Of a DNA stretch of 55,389 nucleotides, positions 44,542 through 54,568 are shown piece by piece; position 1 is the stretch's first letter, and each line of letters begins with the position of its first letter. The position numbers were made by a program, and so were the translations under genes. The stretch is from NCBI RefSeq assembly GCF_001426665.1, contig NZ_LMEY01000013.1:1-55389 (forward strand), written 5' to 3'. The notes beneath the pieces are model-generated. The model did no database searches and was not told the DNA's origin. It saw nothing but the letters and a program-made list of their open reading frames with translations. Origin of the DNA: Rhizobium sp. Root1334. GTDB taxonomy: Bacteria; Pseudomonadota; Alphaproteobacteria; Rhizobiales; Rhizobiaceae.

Positions 44542-44590
44542 TGGCGGATAGCTCCAGCTGGAAGAGTAAACTTTAGCTTTGACACCCCGA

Positions 44591-46017
44591 TCAGTCCGCC
44601 GCTTTCAACTGCGCAAGGGCTTGCTGTCGCCGGGCGATTACCACTGGATCATTGGTAAAATCCGTCCTCCTGCCAGGCTTGGTGCCGCGCTTTTGGTAGC
44701 CATTGGCTGTACTGCCGTCGCGAATGCCGAACATATGGTCGGTCTGACCGGTGCGGCGTGGTCCACTCTGGCTGCGCTGTTGCTCACGTCCGGCCTGCAT
44801 CTCGGCCACCAGGGCCAGCATGTCATCAAGCCGCTTGTTCTCAACCACCTCGGAGCGGTGCACCGAGCGCAGCGTGTCGAAGGTTTTGTAGGGCAGGGAC
44901 GTCCCCTCGTGGGTGATCTCGAGGCGACCATCGGGATAGTCGCAGACAACGACCTTGTTACCGGCGAGCGTCTTGGCGAGATCCGTCGGATCGAGGATGA
45001 ACAGCACCTTGTCATAGCGCAGCGTCAGGGCCTGTGACAGCTTGCGCACTTCCTTGCGGCACATGGCGCGATCGAGGTTCTCATGCGCGGCAAACGACCG
45101 ATGCATGTCCTTCGGATTGCGAGGCTCCTTGCCAAAGCGGCGATTGAAGTCGGCCATGAATTCCGACGCATAGGCATTGGCCGCCGCGATCGTGTCGATG
45201 CCACGCAGCCGTAACTCCTTCACCAGCCGATCCTGCAGCGTCTGGTTGGCACGCTCAACGCGCCCTTTGGCCTGCGGGCTATTGGCGCAGATGATGTCGA
45301 TGTTGAGCTCATAAAGCGCCCGCCCGAATTGTGTCAGGCCGCTGGTTCTGTCCTGCTGCGAAGCATGGGTGGTGCGGAAAACCCCATGCTTGTCGCTGTA
45401 GAACGCGATCGGCTTGCCCCATTGCTGCAAGTAAGCCTTCGTCGCGTGCAGATAGTCGAAGGTGTTCTCCGAGCCGGCAAAGCGCAGATGCAACAGCTTG
45501 CCGGTGGCATCGTCGATATAGACGAGCAGGGCGCATTTGGGACCGCGATTCTCAAACCACCAGTGATGCGACCCATCAATCTGCACAAGTTCGCCAAAGC
45601 AGTCGCGCCGGCCGCGCGGCTGGAAAACCCGCTTCTTGCGTTCGCGGCGCGACACCCAGATGCCGGCTTCCATCATCCAATGACGCAGCGTCTCCTTGCT
45701 GACCGCAATCCGGTGGCGCTCGAGCAGCTTCTCGGTGGCCAGGGTCGGTCCGAAATCCACGTAATGCTCACGCACCAAGTCGAGCACCAGGTTGCGGAAG
45801 TCCTCGCTGTGACGCCGGTTGCTCGCACGGCCGCGTTTCTTCGAGACAAGACCATCGGCGCCGGCCAGGTCATAGGCTTGCAACAGACGGTGGACCTGAC
45901 TGCGGCTGAGACCGAGCAACCCAGCCGCCTCGACGACAGTCAGCCTCCGGCCCGAATCTGCTGGATTAGTTCAAGACGATGCAATTCCTTCTGAGACATA
46001 ACAATCAAACAAGACAT
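44591..46017 (-). pseudogene. ISNCY-family transposase with a frame break near the N-terminus
   Basis: The main open frame (44591-45919, 442 residues) has an N-terminal helix-turn-helix (GLSRSQVHRLLQAYDL) and a DDE integrase core with QIDGSHHWWFENRG, VYIDDATGKLLHLRF and NSPQAKGRVERANQ. The first part (MSQKELHRLELIQQIRAGG, from ATG 45999 or 46017) is in another frame and stops at TGA 45942-45940. The family reads RAGRLTVVEAAGLLGLSRSQ across the break, so one base appears missing near 45943-45952. The main core residues are intact, so a slippage product could still be active. Confidence 0.75.
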
Positions 46018-46158
46018 GACGACTCCGAACACAGATGGCCTCGACCACGATGCACGTCGCTTATCTTGCTTCCCAATGCTGACGTTCGACCAGCATCCCA
46101 AGAGGCGACGATTGTCGCGTCTCTAACTAGCCTATATGTCGCATTTCTAAAATGCCGT

Positions 46159-47276
46159 GTGAGTTCATGCTGAACCGCGACCTGCGGGCTTCGAGAGGCT
46201 AACCGGTGCGTCGGCCTTGCGCGAGGAGTTTCTGGCGGAAGACTTCGGCGGGTGTTTTGTAGCCGAGGCATTTGCGTGGTGTGGCGTTCAGGTGATTGCA
46301 GATCTTGGTGAGATCGCGGTCGCTGAGGGACAGAGGATCCACCTCTCTCGAAAGCCATTTCCTGGCCCGTCTGTTGGTGTTTTCGACGGTTCCCTTCTGC
46401 CACGGGGATTGTGGATCGCAGAACCATGTCTGTGCGCCAATACTCGCCTGCAGGTAGGGCCAATCGGTGAATTCGGTGCCACGGTCGAAGGTGATCGAAC
46501 GACGGGCGAGGTGAGGGAGGGACTGGAGAACCTGGATCAGGCCATCCATCACCGGCCGTGATTGCCGGTCATTGTTGCGCAGGAAGACGGCGAAGCGACT
46601 GACCCGTTCGACCAGTGACGTCACATTGGCCTTTCCGAACTTCTTGCGAAACTGGATGAGATCGCACTCCCAATGCCCGAACTGTTTGCGCTCGGCGACG
46701 GCGGCTGGCCGGTAGAGAATGTTGACATCCGGAGTGAAACGTCGGCCATGGCGGCGCCTGGCATGCCGCGGCCGACGTCTGGCACGGTGCTCCGGCAGAT
46801 GTCGCCATAGCTTGATCGCCTGTCCGTCTGAGGAATAGGCGAACTTGTAGATCGTCTCATGGCTGACGGAGATCGGGTGACGCTCAAGCTGCAATCGACC
46901 AGCGATCTGTTGCGGCGACCAGCCATGTATGATGCGCTCAATCACCGATTGGCGCAGATGCGAGAACCGGGCAAGTTTGCGCAGCTTGGCACGCCGTTCT
47001 CGCGCCATGTCATTGGCCATCACGCTGTAGTAGCCGTTGAGGTCCGGCATCTCACCATCTTCGAACGTATTGCGGCGCAGCTCACGGAAAATGGTCGAGC
47101 GGTGTCGATGCAGTTTCTCGGCGATGACGTCAACACTGATTCCAGTCGCACGCCAGCGCGCGATCTTGCGGCGTTCATCCAGATCAAGCTGGGAGTAGGT
47201 GCGTTTCATGTATCGTTCCTTGCAGGGGATAAACCGTTGTTATCTATTGCAAGTCGCACTTCATCCTTGAACCCAC
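46159..47276. mobile_element. IS30-family insertion sequence
   Basis: Imperfect terminal inverted repeats of about 27 bases are visible: GTGAGTTCATGCTGAACCGC from 46159 and, read inward on the other strand from 47276, GTGGGTTCAAGGATGAAGTG, both continuing with GAC and TGC. The element carries one intact transposase. Its left end is 7 bases from the right end of the ISNCY-type element. Confidence 0.7.
46199..47209 (-). CDS. IS30-family transposase
   Basis: The 336-residue protein starts MKRTYSQLDLDERRKIARWR, with an N-terminal helix-turn-helix (GISVDVIAEKLHRHRSTIF) and a second one (GWSPQQIAGRL). The DDE catalytic core has GHWECDLIQFRKK (first Asp), SITFDRGTEFTDW (second Asp) and WQKGTVENTNRRARKWL (Glu). 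The frame is intact, so the element may still be mobile. Confidence 0.92.
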   Translation of the reverse strand: MKRTYSQLDLDERRKIARWRATGISVDVIAEKLHRHRSTIFRELRRNTFEDGEMPDLNGYYSVMANDMARERRAKLRKLARFSHLRQSVIERIIHGWSPQQIAGRLQLERHPISVSHETIYKFAYSSDGQAIKLWRHLPEHRARRRPRHARRRHGRRFTPDVNILYRPAAVAERKQFGHWECDLIQFRKKFGKANVTSLVERVSRFAVFLRNNDRQSRPVMDGLIQVLQSLPHLARRSITFDRGTEFTDWPYLQASIGAQTWFCDPQSPWQKGTVENTNRRARKWLSREVDPLSLSDRDLTKICNHLNATPRKCLGYKTPAEVFRQKLLAQGRRTG

Positions 47277-47455
47277 CCCGCTACAAAAGAAGATCACGTA
47301 ATCTGAATTATGGAACTAGAGAAGGAAGCTCTCAACCCAACACACAGTTAAGGGTAGAAGAATTTGCGCTCGGTCGGCGTCTCAGGGCCGTGCGACTCCT
47401 CGCGTTGACGTCCGCCACTGCACATTCGGCGCAGTTCCGTGTGGCCAACCGAACT

Positions 47456-48154
47456 TCAGAACATCCCCGCGTGAGCATCCGCTACGAACTTTCGCAGCTC
47501 CTCGACAGGTGAATCTTCGGCCATCTTTTTTCCCTCGAGTTCTTTCGGCATTTTCCAGCCAGGATCGATGCCTTCCATGTTCGGCAACTCGTGGGCAATC
47601 CCCTTATGGCAATCGATGCAGGTGGCTTTTCCCGTCAGGAGGTATCGCGTGTGGATTTCAGCGGCCCGCTGGGTCTGCTTTTGCAAATCCATCGCCACCG
47701 AAGAGTGGCAGTTGCGGCATTCCAGACTGTCGTTGGCCTTCATGCGCGCCCATTCGTGCTGCGCCAGTTCAAGACGGTGCTCAAGAAATTTCGATCGCGT
47801 GTTGATCGTCCCGAACAGCTTGCCCCACACCTCCTTCGACGCCTGCATCTTGCGGGCGATCTTGTCCGTCCACTGGTGGGGCACGTGACAATCGGGACAG
47901 CTCGCGCGAACCCCTGAACGGTTCGAGAAGTGAATCGTGCGCGTCAACTCCTCGTAGACGTTCGCCTTCATCTCATGGCATCCCGTGCAGAACTTCTCGG
48001 TATTGGTCACTTCGAGGGCGGTGTTGAAAGCGCCCCAGAACATGACGCCGCCGATGAAGCCACCAAGGGTCAGAAACCCCAGCCCAAGCGTCACGGCAGG
48101 CGTGATCATGATACCCCATGCCCACAGCACGACTTTCCGTATCCAAGCGATCAT
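47456..48154 (-). CDS. napC: Periplasmic nitrate reductase electron-transfer protein NapC (tetrahaem cytochrome c)
   Basis: ATG 48154 ([20 protein letters not shown]) is chosen for its GTGAGG upstream and the close spacing to the napB stop; the longer frame has no ribosome site. The 232-residue protein has an N-terminal membrane anchor (about 12-40) and four haem motifs: CTGCH, CPDCH, CRNCH and CIDCH. NapC takes electrons from quinol and passes them to NapB. It is the last gene of napEFDABC. Confidence 0.95.
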   Translation of the reverse strand: MIAWIRKVVLWAWGIMITPAVTLGLGFLTLGGFIGGVMFWGAFNTALEVTNTEKFCTGCHEMKANVYEELTRTIHFSNRSGVRASCPDCHVPHQWTDKIARKMQASKEVWGKLFGTINTRSKFLEHRLELAQHEWARMKANDSLECRNCHSSVAMDLQKQTQRAAEIHTRYLLTGKATCIDCHKGIAHELPNMEGIDPGWKMPKELEGKKMAEDSPVEELRKFVADAHAGMF

Positions 48155-48158
48155 GGCC

Positions 48159-48629
48159 TCACTCGCTTCCCGCTGGCTTGAACCCAAGTTCGCTCATGTC
48201 TTTGAAGGTGCTCGGAACCAGCGACTGGACGTCTGCCTGGGGGACATGGCACGCCGTACAGAAGTACCGCCTCGGGGAAACGTCTGCGATCATCTGCCCC
48301 TCGCGCGTCATGTAATGCGTCACGCTGATCATCGGTGCACCCGAGTCTTGTGTGAATTCGCGCTTGTGACAGGTCAGGCATCGGTTGGCGTTGACCGACA
48401 GTTCGTAACCCTCGATCGAATGGGGAATGATCGGAGGCTGGTCCGGATAAGCGCGCATCTTCCGTTTATCGTCGATCACCCATTTCGGGAGGACGGCCGT
48501 CGCTCCCGATTCCATGGCATGGGTCTGGCCTTCGAGCTGCGGGACGTTCTGCGTCGCCACCTGGGCGATCGCCGCGGTCGCGATGAACACGAAAAGGCCG
48601 CCCACGATTGCAGTCCATTCGGGGCGCAT
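48159..48629 (-). CDS. napB: Periplasmic nitrate reductase small subunit NapB (dihaem cytochrome c)
   Basis: ATG 48629 overlaps the napA stop by one base. The 156-residue protein has a signal sequence ([16 protein letters not shown]) and two haem motifs, CLTCH and CTACH. NapB is the redox partner of NapA in the periplasm. Confidence 0.95.
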   Translation of the reverse strand: MRPEWTAIVGGLFVFIATAAIAQVATQNVPQLEGQTHAMESGATAVLPKWVIDDKRKMRAYPDQPPIIPHSIEGYELSVNANRCLTCHKREFTQDSGAPMISVTHYMTREGQMIADVSPRRYFCTACHVPQADVQSLVPSTFKDMSELGFKPAGSE

Positions 48630-51136
48630 CAGACGACGACCGGTAGAATCTTGACCGCGCATTTTTTGAAATCCGTCTGTTTGGAGATGGGATCAGTTGC
48701 GTCGAGGGTTACCTTGTTGATTAGCTGGCTGGCGTCGAACCAGGGAATGAAGATCACGCCCGATGGCATCCGGTTTCGACCTCGGATGTCTATGCGGGTG
48801 CGTATCTCGCCTCGGCGCGAAACGATACGGACCTCCGCACCCTGGTTGATGCCACGCTTTCGGGCGTCGTCAGCATTCATAAAACAGCGTGCGCCGGGGA
48901 ACGCCTTGTAGAGCTCCGGAACCCGCATCGTCATCGATCCCGAATGCCAGTGCTCGAGAACCCGCCCCGTCACGAGCCAGAAATCGAACTCTTCATCGGG
49001 CGATTCCGCAGGTGGTTCGTAGGGCACAGCCAGAATGACCGCCTTGCCATCCTTTTGTCCGTAAAAGTTCACGCCTTCGCCCGGCTTGACGTAGGGATCG
49101 TATCCCTCCCGGTACCGCCACTTCGTCTCTTGCCCGTTCACAACGGGCCAACGCAGTCCGCGAACTTCGTGGTAGACGTCATAGGGTGCGAGATCGTGAC
49201 CGTGTCCCCGGCCGAAAGCAGCGTATTCCTCGAAGAGGCCCTTCTGGACGTAGAACCCGAAGTCCTTGGACTCGTTGTTGTCGTACTCGCCGTTGATCTC
49301 GGTGAGCGGGTAGCGATCGACCTCACCATTGCGGAACAGCACGTCGAAAAGCGACTTCCCCCGATGGGTCGGGTTGGCGTCGAGCAGCTCCGGCGGCCAG
49401 ACGTCTTCCGTCACGAACCGCTTTGAGAACTCCATCATCTGCCAGAGATCGGATCGCGCCTCTCCGGAAGCCTGCACCAGCTGGTGCCAGACATGCGTCC
49501 TTCGCTCGGCGTTGCCATACGCGCCTTCCTTCTCCACCCACATCGCGGCGGGCAGAATGAGGTCGGCGCTCATCGCCGTGATGGTCGGGTAGGCATCGGA
49601 GACGACGATGAAGTTGTCAGGATTTCGATAGCCCTGATATGTCTCGTTGCTGTTGTTCGGCGCGGCCTGAACGTTGTTGTTGCATTGGACCCAGTAAAAA
49701 TTGAGTTTGCCATCCTTCAACATCCGATCTTGCTGAACGGCATGATATCCCGGCTTCTCGGGGATGATGCCGTGCGGGATGCGCCAGATTTCTTCCGCAT
49801 GCTTGCGATGTTCCGGATTGGTGACAACCATGTCAGCAGGCAGCCGATGCGCAAAGGTGCCCACCTCGCGCGCCGTGCCGCATGCGGAAGGTTGTCCGGT
49901 TAGCGAAAACGGGCTGTTGCCTGGTTCGGAAATTTTTCCGGTGAGCAGATGTATGTTATAGACCATCTGGTTCGCCCAGACGCCGCGGACATGCTGGTTG
50001 AACCCCATCGTCCAGAGCGACATGACCTTCGTTTTTGGATCGGCATAAAGCTCCGCCAGCTGTTCCAGAAACTCCGGCTCGACCCCCGTCATCTCCGCCG
50101 TTTTCTTCAGCGTATATTCGGAGACGAACTCCTTGAAGGCATCGAAGTCCATCGGTTCGGTCTTGCCGGGATCGGCCGAGTTTGCGGCATTCACTTCTTT
50201 CGGATCATCGGGCCTCAGCCCGTATCCAATATCGGTCACGCCGCGGGCGAACTTGGTATGCTTTTCAACGAACGCAGTGTTCACGCGCCCCGTCTGGATA
50301 ATGTGGTTCGCGATGTAGTTCAGGATAACGAGATCGGTGCCCGGCTTGAAGATGATCGGGATATCGGCCAGATCCATGCTTCGGTGCGTGAACGTGGAGA
50401 GTACCGCAACCCGGACATGATCGTGGCCGAGACGGCGATCGGCGACGCGTGTCCACAGGATCGGATGCATCTCCGCCATGTTGGAGCCCCAAAGCACGAA
50501 CGCGTCTGCGTTCTCGAAGTCGTCGTAGCACCCCATCGGCTCGTCCATGCCAAAGGTACGCATGAATGCAACCGCGGCCGATGCCATGCAGTGGCGCGCA
50601 TTGGGATCGAGGTTGTTCGAACGGAACCCGGCCCGCATCAGCTTCGTCGCTGCATAGCCTTCGAATATGGTCCATTGGCCGGAGCCGAACATGCCGACCG
50701 CTGTCGGACCTTTCTCCTTCAGCACGCGCTTCGCCTGCTGCGCCATCACGTCGAAAGCTTCGTCCCATCCGACTGGTTCGAATTCGCCGTCCTTGGCGTA
50801 GACTCCGTCGCGCTTGCGAAGGAGCGGGGTCTTCAACCTGTCCTCGCCGTACATGATCTTCGAGAGGAAGTACCCCTTGATGCAGTTGAGGCCGCGGTTG
50901 ACCTCAGCCTGCATGTCACCGTGCGTGGCGACGACCTGCCCTTCCTTCACGCCGACCATAACCCCGCACCCGGTGCCACAGAAGCGACAGGGAGCCTTCG
51001 ACCATTTGATCTGGAGCGCGCCTACCCCGCCGGGAACTGGCTGGGCTGCGGCGGGCAGTGAAATTCCGGCCGTCGCCGCGGCGATGCCTGCAGCATGGGC
51101 TTTTAGAACCTGGCGTCGGGTCAGTGCTTCGGTCAT
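48629..51136 (-). CDS. napA: Periplasmic nitrate reductase catalytic subunit NapA
   Basis: The 835-residue protein starts with a Tat signal (TRRQVLK at residues 6-12). The [4Fe-4S] ligands are Cys50, Cys53, Cys57 and Cys85. The molybdenum ligand is Cys183 in [10 protein letters not shown]. Bis-MGD-binding segments continue through the C-terminus. It reduces nitrate to nitrite. Its ATG overlaps the napD stop as ATGA. Confidence 0.97.
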   Translation of the reverse strand: MTEALTRRQVLKAHAAGIAAATAGISLPAAAQPVPGGVGALQIKWSKAPCRFCGTGCGVMVGVKEGQVVATHGDMQAEVNRGLNCIKGYFLSKIMYGEDRLKTPLLRKRDGVYAKDGEFEPVGWDEAFDVMAQQAKRVLKEKGPTAVGMFGSGQWTIFEGYAATKLMRAGFRSNNLDPNARHCMASAAVAFMRTFGMDEPMGCYDDFENADAFVLWGSNMAEMHPILWTRVADRRLGHDHVRVAVLSTFTHRSMDLADIPIIFKPGTDLVILNYIANHIIQTGRVNTAFVEKHTKFARGVTDIGYGLRPDDPKEVNAANSADPGKTEPMDFDAFKEFVSEYTLKKTAEMTGVEPEFLEQLAELYADPKTKVMSLWTMGFNQHVRGVWANQMVYNIHLLTGKISEPGNSPFSLTGQPSACGTAREVGTFAHRLPADMVVTNPEHRKHAEEIWRIPHGIIPEKPGYHAVQQDRMLKDGKLNFYWVQCNNNVQAAPNNSNETYQGYRNPDNFIVVSDAYPTITAMSADLILPAAMWVEKEGAYGNAERRTHVWHQLVQASGEARSDLWQMMEFSKRFVTEDVWPPELLDANPTHRGKSLFDVLFRNGEVDRYPLTEINGEYDNNESKDFGFYVQKGLFEEYAAFGRGHGHDLAPYDVYHEVRGLRWPVVNGQETKWRYREGYDPYVKPGEGVNFYGQKDGKAVILAVPYEPPAESPDEEFDFWLVTGRVLEHWHSGSMTMRVPELYKAFPGARCFMNADDARKRGINQGAEVRIVSRRGEIRTRIDIRGRNRMPSGVIFIPWFDASQLINKVTLDATDPISKQTDFKKCAVKILPVVV

Positions 51137-51399
51137 CTGTCTGCGCTCTCCGTTTCGACATGTTCGAAAACCATGTTTGCCGCGATGACACCGTCAAAAA
51201 GGGATATCCTCGACAGGCAGTCGCCCATCATCCCGGTGCTGGTCCCCTCGATGACAAGTACTATCTTTCCGCGCTCGCAGCCGTGGACTTCGACGTTTTC
51301 CATCCGGTCAAGCTCTTCCAGGACTTTGTCGGTGGCCGCGGGCATGGTGGCGACGACCGCGCTCGAGATGTGGTAGTAGGTGGACCGGAGTTCAGGCAT
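51133..51399 (-). CDS. napD: Nap maturation chaperone NapD
   Basis: The 88-residue protein has the small ferredoxin-like fold pattern of NapD ([35 protein letters not shown]). NapD binds the Tat signal of NapA and holds back export until the cofactor is inserted. It overlaps napF upstream and napA downstream. Confidence 0.92.
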   Translation of the reverse strand: MPELRSTYYHISSAVVATMPAATDKVLEELDRMENVEVHGCERGKIVLVIEGTSTGMMGDCLSRISLFDGVIAANMVFEHVETESADR

Positions 51400-51892
51400 C
51401 GGCAGCCTCCAATTGTCGAATTTTCACCGTTATCGCGCTGACAGGACAAACTCTAACGCAGGCCCCGCAACCGATGCAGGCGTGTTCGTCGAGGTAAGGT
51501 ATGAAAGGCCCGCCCAGGCGCGGCTTGAACCGGATCGCGTTCTCGGGACAGCTCTCGCCGCACGACTGGCAGGCGATGTCGCGCTTTGCCAGACAGGCAT
51601 CGGTTATCGATGCGAAATGGTCGAAGCGGAGGGCTCCCTCAGGTTCGAAGACGGGTTCAGGGCATGCCAGTCTGCACTCGCCGCAGAAGGTGCATTCGGC
51701 CGACGTGAAATCAAGCGAGGGTCGTCCATCGACGAGTTTTATCACTCCGGTGGGACAGCGTTCGACGCAGAGGCCGCACCCGGTGCAGGACTGGAAATTC
51801 GAAGAAATTGTGCCCGGAGGCCGAATTAGATCGGATCTTTTGGCGGTAGTGCCAAGGAGAAATGAACGTCGTGTGGAAGTTCCCTCGCGCAT
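51392..51892 (-). CDS. napF: Ferredoxin-type protein NapF
   Basis: ATG 51892 (MREGTSTRRSFLLGTTAKRS) gives 166 residues; the upstream open frame is a shadow of napE. Four cysteine clusters are present: CTGCGLCVERCP, CTFCGECRLACP, CQSCGESCP and CIGCGACVRVCP. NapF is cytosolic and assists NapA iron-sulphur loading. The RRSFL near the start looks like a twin-arginine stretch, but no hydrophobic core follows. Confidence 0.92.
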   Translation of the reverse strand: MREGTSTRRSFLLGTTAKRSDLIRPPGTISSNFQSCTGCGLCVERCPTGVIKLVDGRPSLDFTSAECTFCGECRLACPEPVFEPEGALRFDHFASITDACLAKRDIACQSCGESCPENAIRFKPRLGGPFIPYLDEHACIGCGACVRVCPVSAITVKIRQLEAADA

Positions 51893-51896
51893 GACT

Positions 51897-52088
51897 CTAA
51901 TGCCCCAAGGGGCCGGGAGGGCCGAAGACGATCTGCCACATCCAGACGGCAAACCCATAAGAGCCCACAACGCCCACAGCGATGATTGGCCAGATACCGA
52001 ACGCAAGGACAAAGAATGTCAGCAGTTCGCTGCGCCTCCGGCGATGCGCCATCCCATTCGCCGAGTTCGCATTCACCGGATCGGACAT
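51897..52088 (-). CDS. napE: Nap small membrane protein NapE
   Basis: The 63-residue protein (MSDPVNANSANGMAHRRRRS, then LLTFFVLAFGIWPIIAVGVV) has one membrane helix. This order (RRxEL, then the helix with WP) is typical of NapE, a protein of unclear role found first in many nap operons. It ends four bases before the napF ATG. Confidence 0.93.
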   Translation of the reverse strand: MSDPVNANSANGMAHRRRRSELLTFFVLAFGIWPIIAVGVVGSYGFAVWMWQIVFGPPGPLGH

Positions 52089-52477
52089 GACGCGCTCCCA
52101 CTCAATCTGCAGTGCATTCTAACGACGCAATAGATTAAATAAAGTGCAAAACAATACTTTTTATCGGGTGGTGGCCTATCCCGTGGAACAGGGTGTTACC
52201 TGCGACGAAAGGCCACTTTGCTGAAATCTTTTGCACGTCAGTTGCGTTTCTTACCTGTTCAACCAGCGAGTTAGTGAAAGCGCATACTGAATGATTGACT
52301 CTGGTTGGTTTGCATGGAAAGTAAATGCGGCATAGGTTGGCAGGTAAGTTGGAAGTTGGGACTGGCAGCGGTGTGGCAAGCGATTTACGTGGTTGAATTC
52401 CACAAAACTCTGTTTCGCTTTTTAACCAAGCCGTAATAGTTAGACTGACCCGCTCGTGCTGCCACCCCATTGCGAAA
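52089..52477. other. Upstream region of nap, no gene recognised
   Basis: About 390 bases separate napE and the truncated outer-membrane gene. No Fnr/NnrR-type TTGAT-N4-ATCAA or TTGCG-N4-CGCAA box was seen by eye. The region must contain the nap promoter. Confidence 0.4.
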
Positions 52478-52726
52478 ATGAGGGTGTGGGATGGTGCGTT
52501 AATCACGTTACCTGGGATTACATATTTTTCCCCTGCTTTTGCCTGCGACAGCCCCGACAAGGCAATAGCTCCGGTTGACCCGGTATCGCCCTTCTTCCTT
52601 TTCCAGGACATGTCGATCAGTTATTGGCATGAGTTCAATGCCGCCGAGCCCGGCATTGGCACCGGCATTCAGAAGGACATCATCAGCCTTACGCATTTCG
52701 ACGCGTGGATACACTGGCCTTCCTAG
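52478..52726 (+). pseudogene. N-terminal remnant of an outer-membrane beta-barrel-like protein, cut at an IS1182 target site
   Basis: The 82-codon frame has a signal-like N-terminus (MRVWDGALITLPGITYFSPA, ending FA-CDS) followed by FQDMSISYWHEFNAAEPGIG and QKDIISLTHFDAWIHWPS. The alternating pattern resembles the first strands of Tsx-like or related barrel proteins. It ends at a TAG inside the CTAG duplicated by the IS. No continuation was found on the other side of the IS, so it was probably truncated before insertion. Function is unclear. Confidence 0.45.
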
Positions 52727-54217
52727 GAGGCCGTCCACGATTTCGTTTGGAAGGGGTGGACGTTCAGGCTTTGATTTGATTCACTCCATTCATGAGCAAG
52801 AGTTTTCTCCCTTGGAATGTTGAGAAGGTATCGCTGTTTCCAGCGTCAGTTCTCGATTACGTGCCGCTGTCGCACCCCGCACACTTTGTTCGGGATCTGG
52901 TGCGCGATGAGCTGAACCTCGATGGGATTTATGTCTCTTATGAAGATGCGCGCGGAGCGCCGGCGTTTCATCCGGCCATGATGACGGGGCATTGTTGTTG
53001 TACGCTTACACGCAGGGCATTTATTCCTCACGGCGGATCTCGCGCGCTTGCGAAGATAGGCTCGATTTCCATGCAGTTACCGCGAGTTCGAAGCCTGATT
53101 TCCGGACGATTTCGGAGTTTCGCAAGCGTCACCTCAAAGCCCTGTCAGGCTTGTTCGTGCAGGTGCTGAAGCTGTGTGCGCAGGCGGGCCTGGTCAAACT
53201 GGGACACGTGGCGTTGGATGGAACAAAGATCAAAGCCAACGCCTCGAAGCATAAGGCGATGAGCTATGCTCGAATGCAGAAGGCAGAGATTGCCTTGGCC
53301 GCTGAAGTTGCCGGTTGGCTGAAGGCGGCCGAGCGGTGACGAGATGCCGGACTGGGTTGCCGACAAACAGAAGCGGTTGGCCAAGATCAAAGAGGCCAAG
53401 GCAGCGCTTGAGGCAGAAGCCAAGGCGCAGGCAGATGCCAAAGCAAAAGATAACGATGATGGTTCAGGCAACGGGCCGCGGCCCGGCCGCAAGCCGAAGC
53501 ATCCTCCCGGTGAGCCCACGCCAAAAGCACAGCGCAATTTCACCGACCCCGACAGCCGGATTATGCCTGGTAGAGACGGGTTCATTCAGGCCTATAACGG
53601 GCAAGCGGCTGTGGACGCGACCGCACAGATAATCGTTGCACATTCGTTGTCGAATTCGCCCGCAGATGCGCCTTGCCTGGTTCCGCTTAAAGATGCGATC
53701 ACGCTGAATATGGGGAAGTCACCCAAGGAGATTTCGGCGGACGCTGGCTATTGTTCGGAAGCAAACCTCGCCGCCCTCGAAGAACGTAAGATTTCCGCTT
53801 ACATCGCAACCGGTCAGGCAAAGCGGCCGGCGATTGGAGGCAAGGTGGGCGGCCCGCTCACCCAGGCAATGCGTCGCAAGCTAAAGCTCGGCGGCCACCG
53901 AAGTCGCTATCGTCTTCGCAAGCAATTGCCCGAGCCGGTTTTCGGCCAGATCAAACAGGCGCGCGGCTTCCGGCAGTTTCTCCTGCGCGGTCTTGATAAG
54001 GTGCGAGACGAGTGGAGCCTCATTTGCATCGCCCACAATCTCACCAAGTTATGGGCGGCTGGGTAAGAAGCCCTCTCAAAAAGTGCGCTAACGGCGATGC
54101 AAGCGCGCTTGATGCTGCATCCGACTGCCTTCAATTGCCGCAACACAACAAACCTTTTCGCCAATGCTCATGCCGACAAAGGATCCGCGGACACAAAATC
54201 AATTCGTGGACGCGTTC
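52727..54217. mobile_element. IS1182-family insertion sequence with CTAG target duplication
   Basis: The ends are imperfect inverted repeats: GAGGCCGTCCACGATT from 52727 and, on the other strand from 54217, GAACGCGTCCACGAAT. CTAG lies directly outside both ends (52723-52726 and 54218-54221), as a 4-base target duplication. The transposase inside is broken by two frame changes. Confidence 0.75.
52792..54066 (+). pseudogene. IS1182-family transposase, two frameshifts
   Basis: The protein is spread over three frames. Part 1 (52792 to about 52985) reads MSKSFLPWNVEKVSLFPASV and AFHPAMMT. Part 2 (about 52989-53339) reads LLLYAYTQGIYSSRRISRAC, KPDFRTISEFRKRHLKALSG and GHVALDGTKIKANASKHKAM. Part 3 (53341-54066) reads DEMPDWVADKQKRLAKIKEA, ISADAGYCSEANLAALEERK and PVFGQIKQARGFRQFLLRG. 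The DDE residues lie in VALDG, SADAG and PEPVFGQ. The order is that of IS1182 transposases. A base seems missing near 52987 and another change lies near 53330-53340, so it is probably dead in one chain. Confidence 0.85.
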
Positions 54218-54221
54218 CTAG

Positions 54222-54568
54222 GTTGCTCGGATAGGCCGCGCCGATCGTCACGAGCCATGGCTGACTTGTCACTTCGTAGGCCTCTTGGCCTGCCGCTTCG
54301 ATGCAGAGCGCTGTCGTCGTTCGCGCCAGCGTTGAAAGCGCAGTATCGAAATCAGTTCCGTTTTCCATCTATAGGAGGTATATGTATGGTTGTGGTCGGT
54401 TCGGGCCATAGTTTTGTGGCTGAGGATCCTAACATCTTTAACCGGATTTTAGGGATATCCCCCAGGAAACGCGCCCAACGAGCTCTCGACCGTCTTGCAT
54501 CTGGATATTTTTCTGACGCTATCTCTTCCGGCCATCACGACGGCAGAGCAATTCAAAAGGGGATATCA
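54222..54568 (+). other. Region between IS1182 and the secreted-protein gene
   Basis: A strong GGAGG (54372-54376) precedes ATG 54385, whose frame runs in phase into the next gene with about 61 extra residues and no signal-like core. I treat it as upstream sequence, since the next gene has its own ribosome site and signal peptide. No other gene is recognised. Confidence 0.35.

Larger units (their letters stand above)
44398..46151. mobile_element. ISNCY-type insertion sequence (IS1202-like) with tandem terminal repeats
   Basis: The left end carries two related 14-15-mers, TTTAAAGATGAGACA (44398-44412) and TTAGAGACGCGGCA (44424-44437). The right end, read inward, carries TTTAGAAATGCGACA (46151-46137) and TTAGAGACGCGACA (46126-46113). 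The repeats are spaced about 25 bases on both sides, which supports the boundaries. The transposase gene lies on the minus strand inside. No target duplication was identified. Confidence 0.65.

Noticed and set aside
47277..47455. Frame with FALGRRLRAVRLL resembling an XRE-type regulator start
   Set aside because: It is too short, has no ribosome site and no continuing helix-turn-helix, so a remnant cannot be claimed.
54168..54368. 66-residue minus-strand frame MENGTDFDTALSTLA...
   Set aside because: There is no ribosome site on that strand (the GGAGG here serves the plus strand) and it overlaps the IS1182 end.
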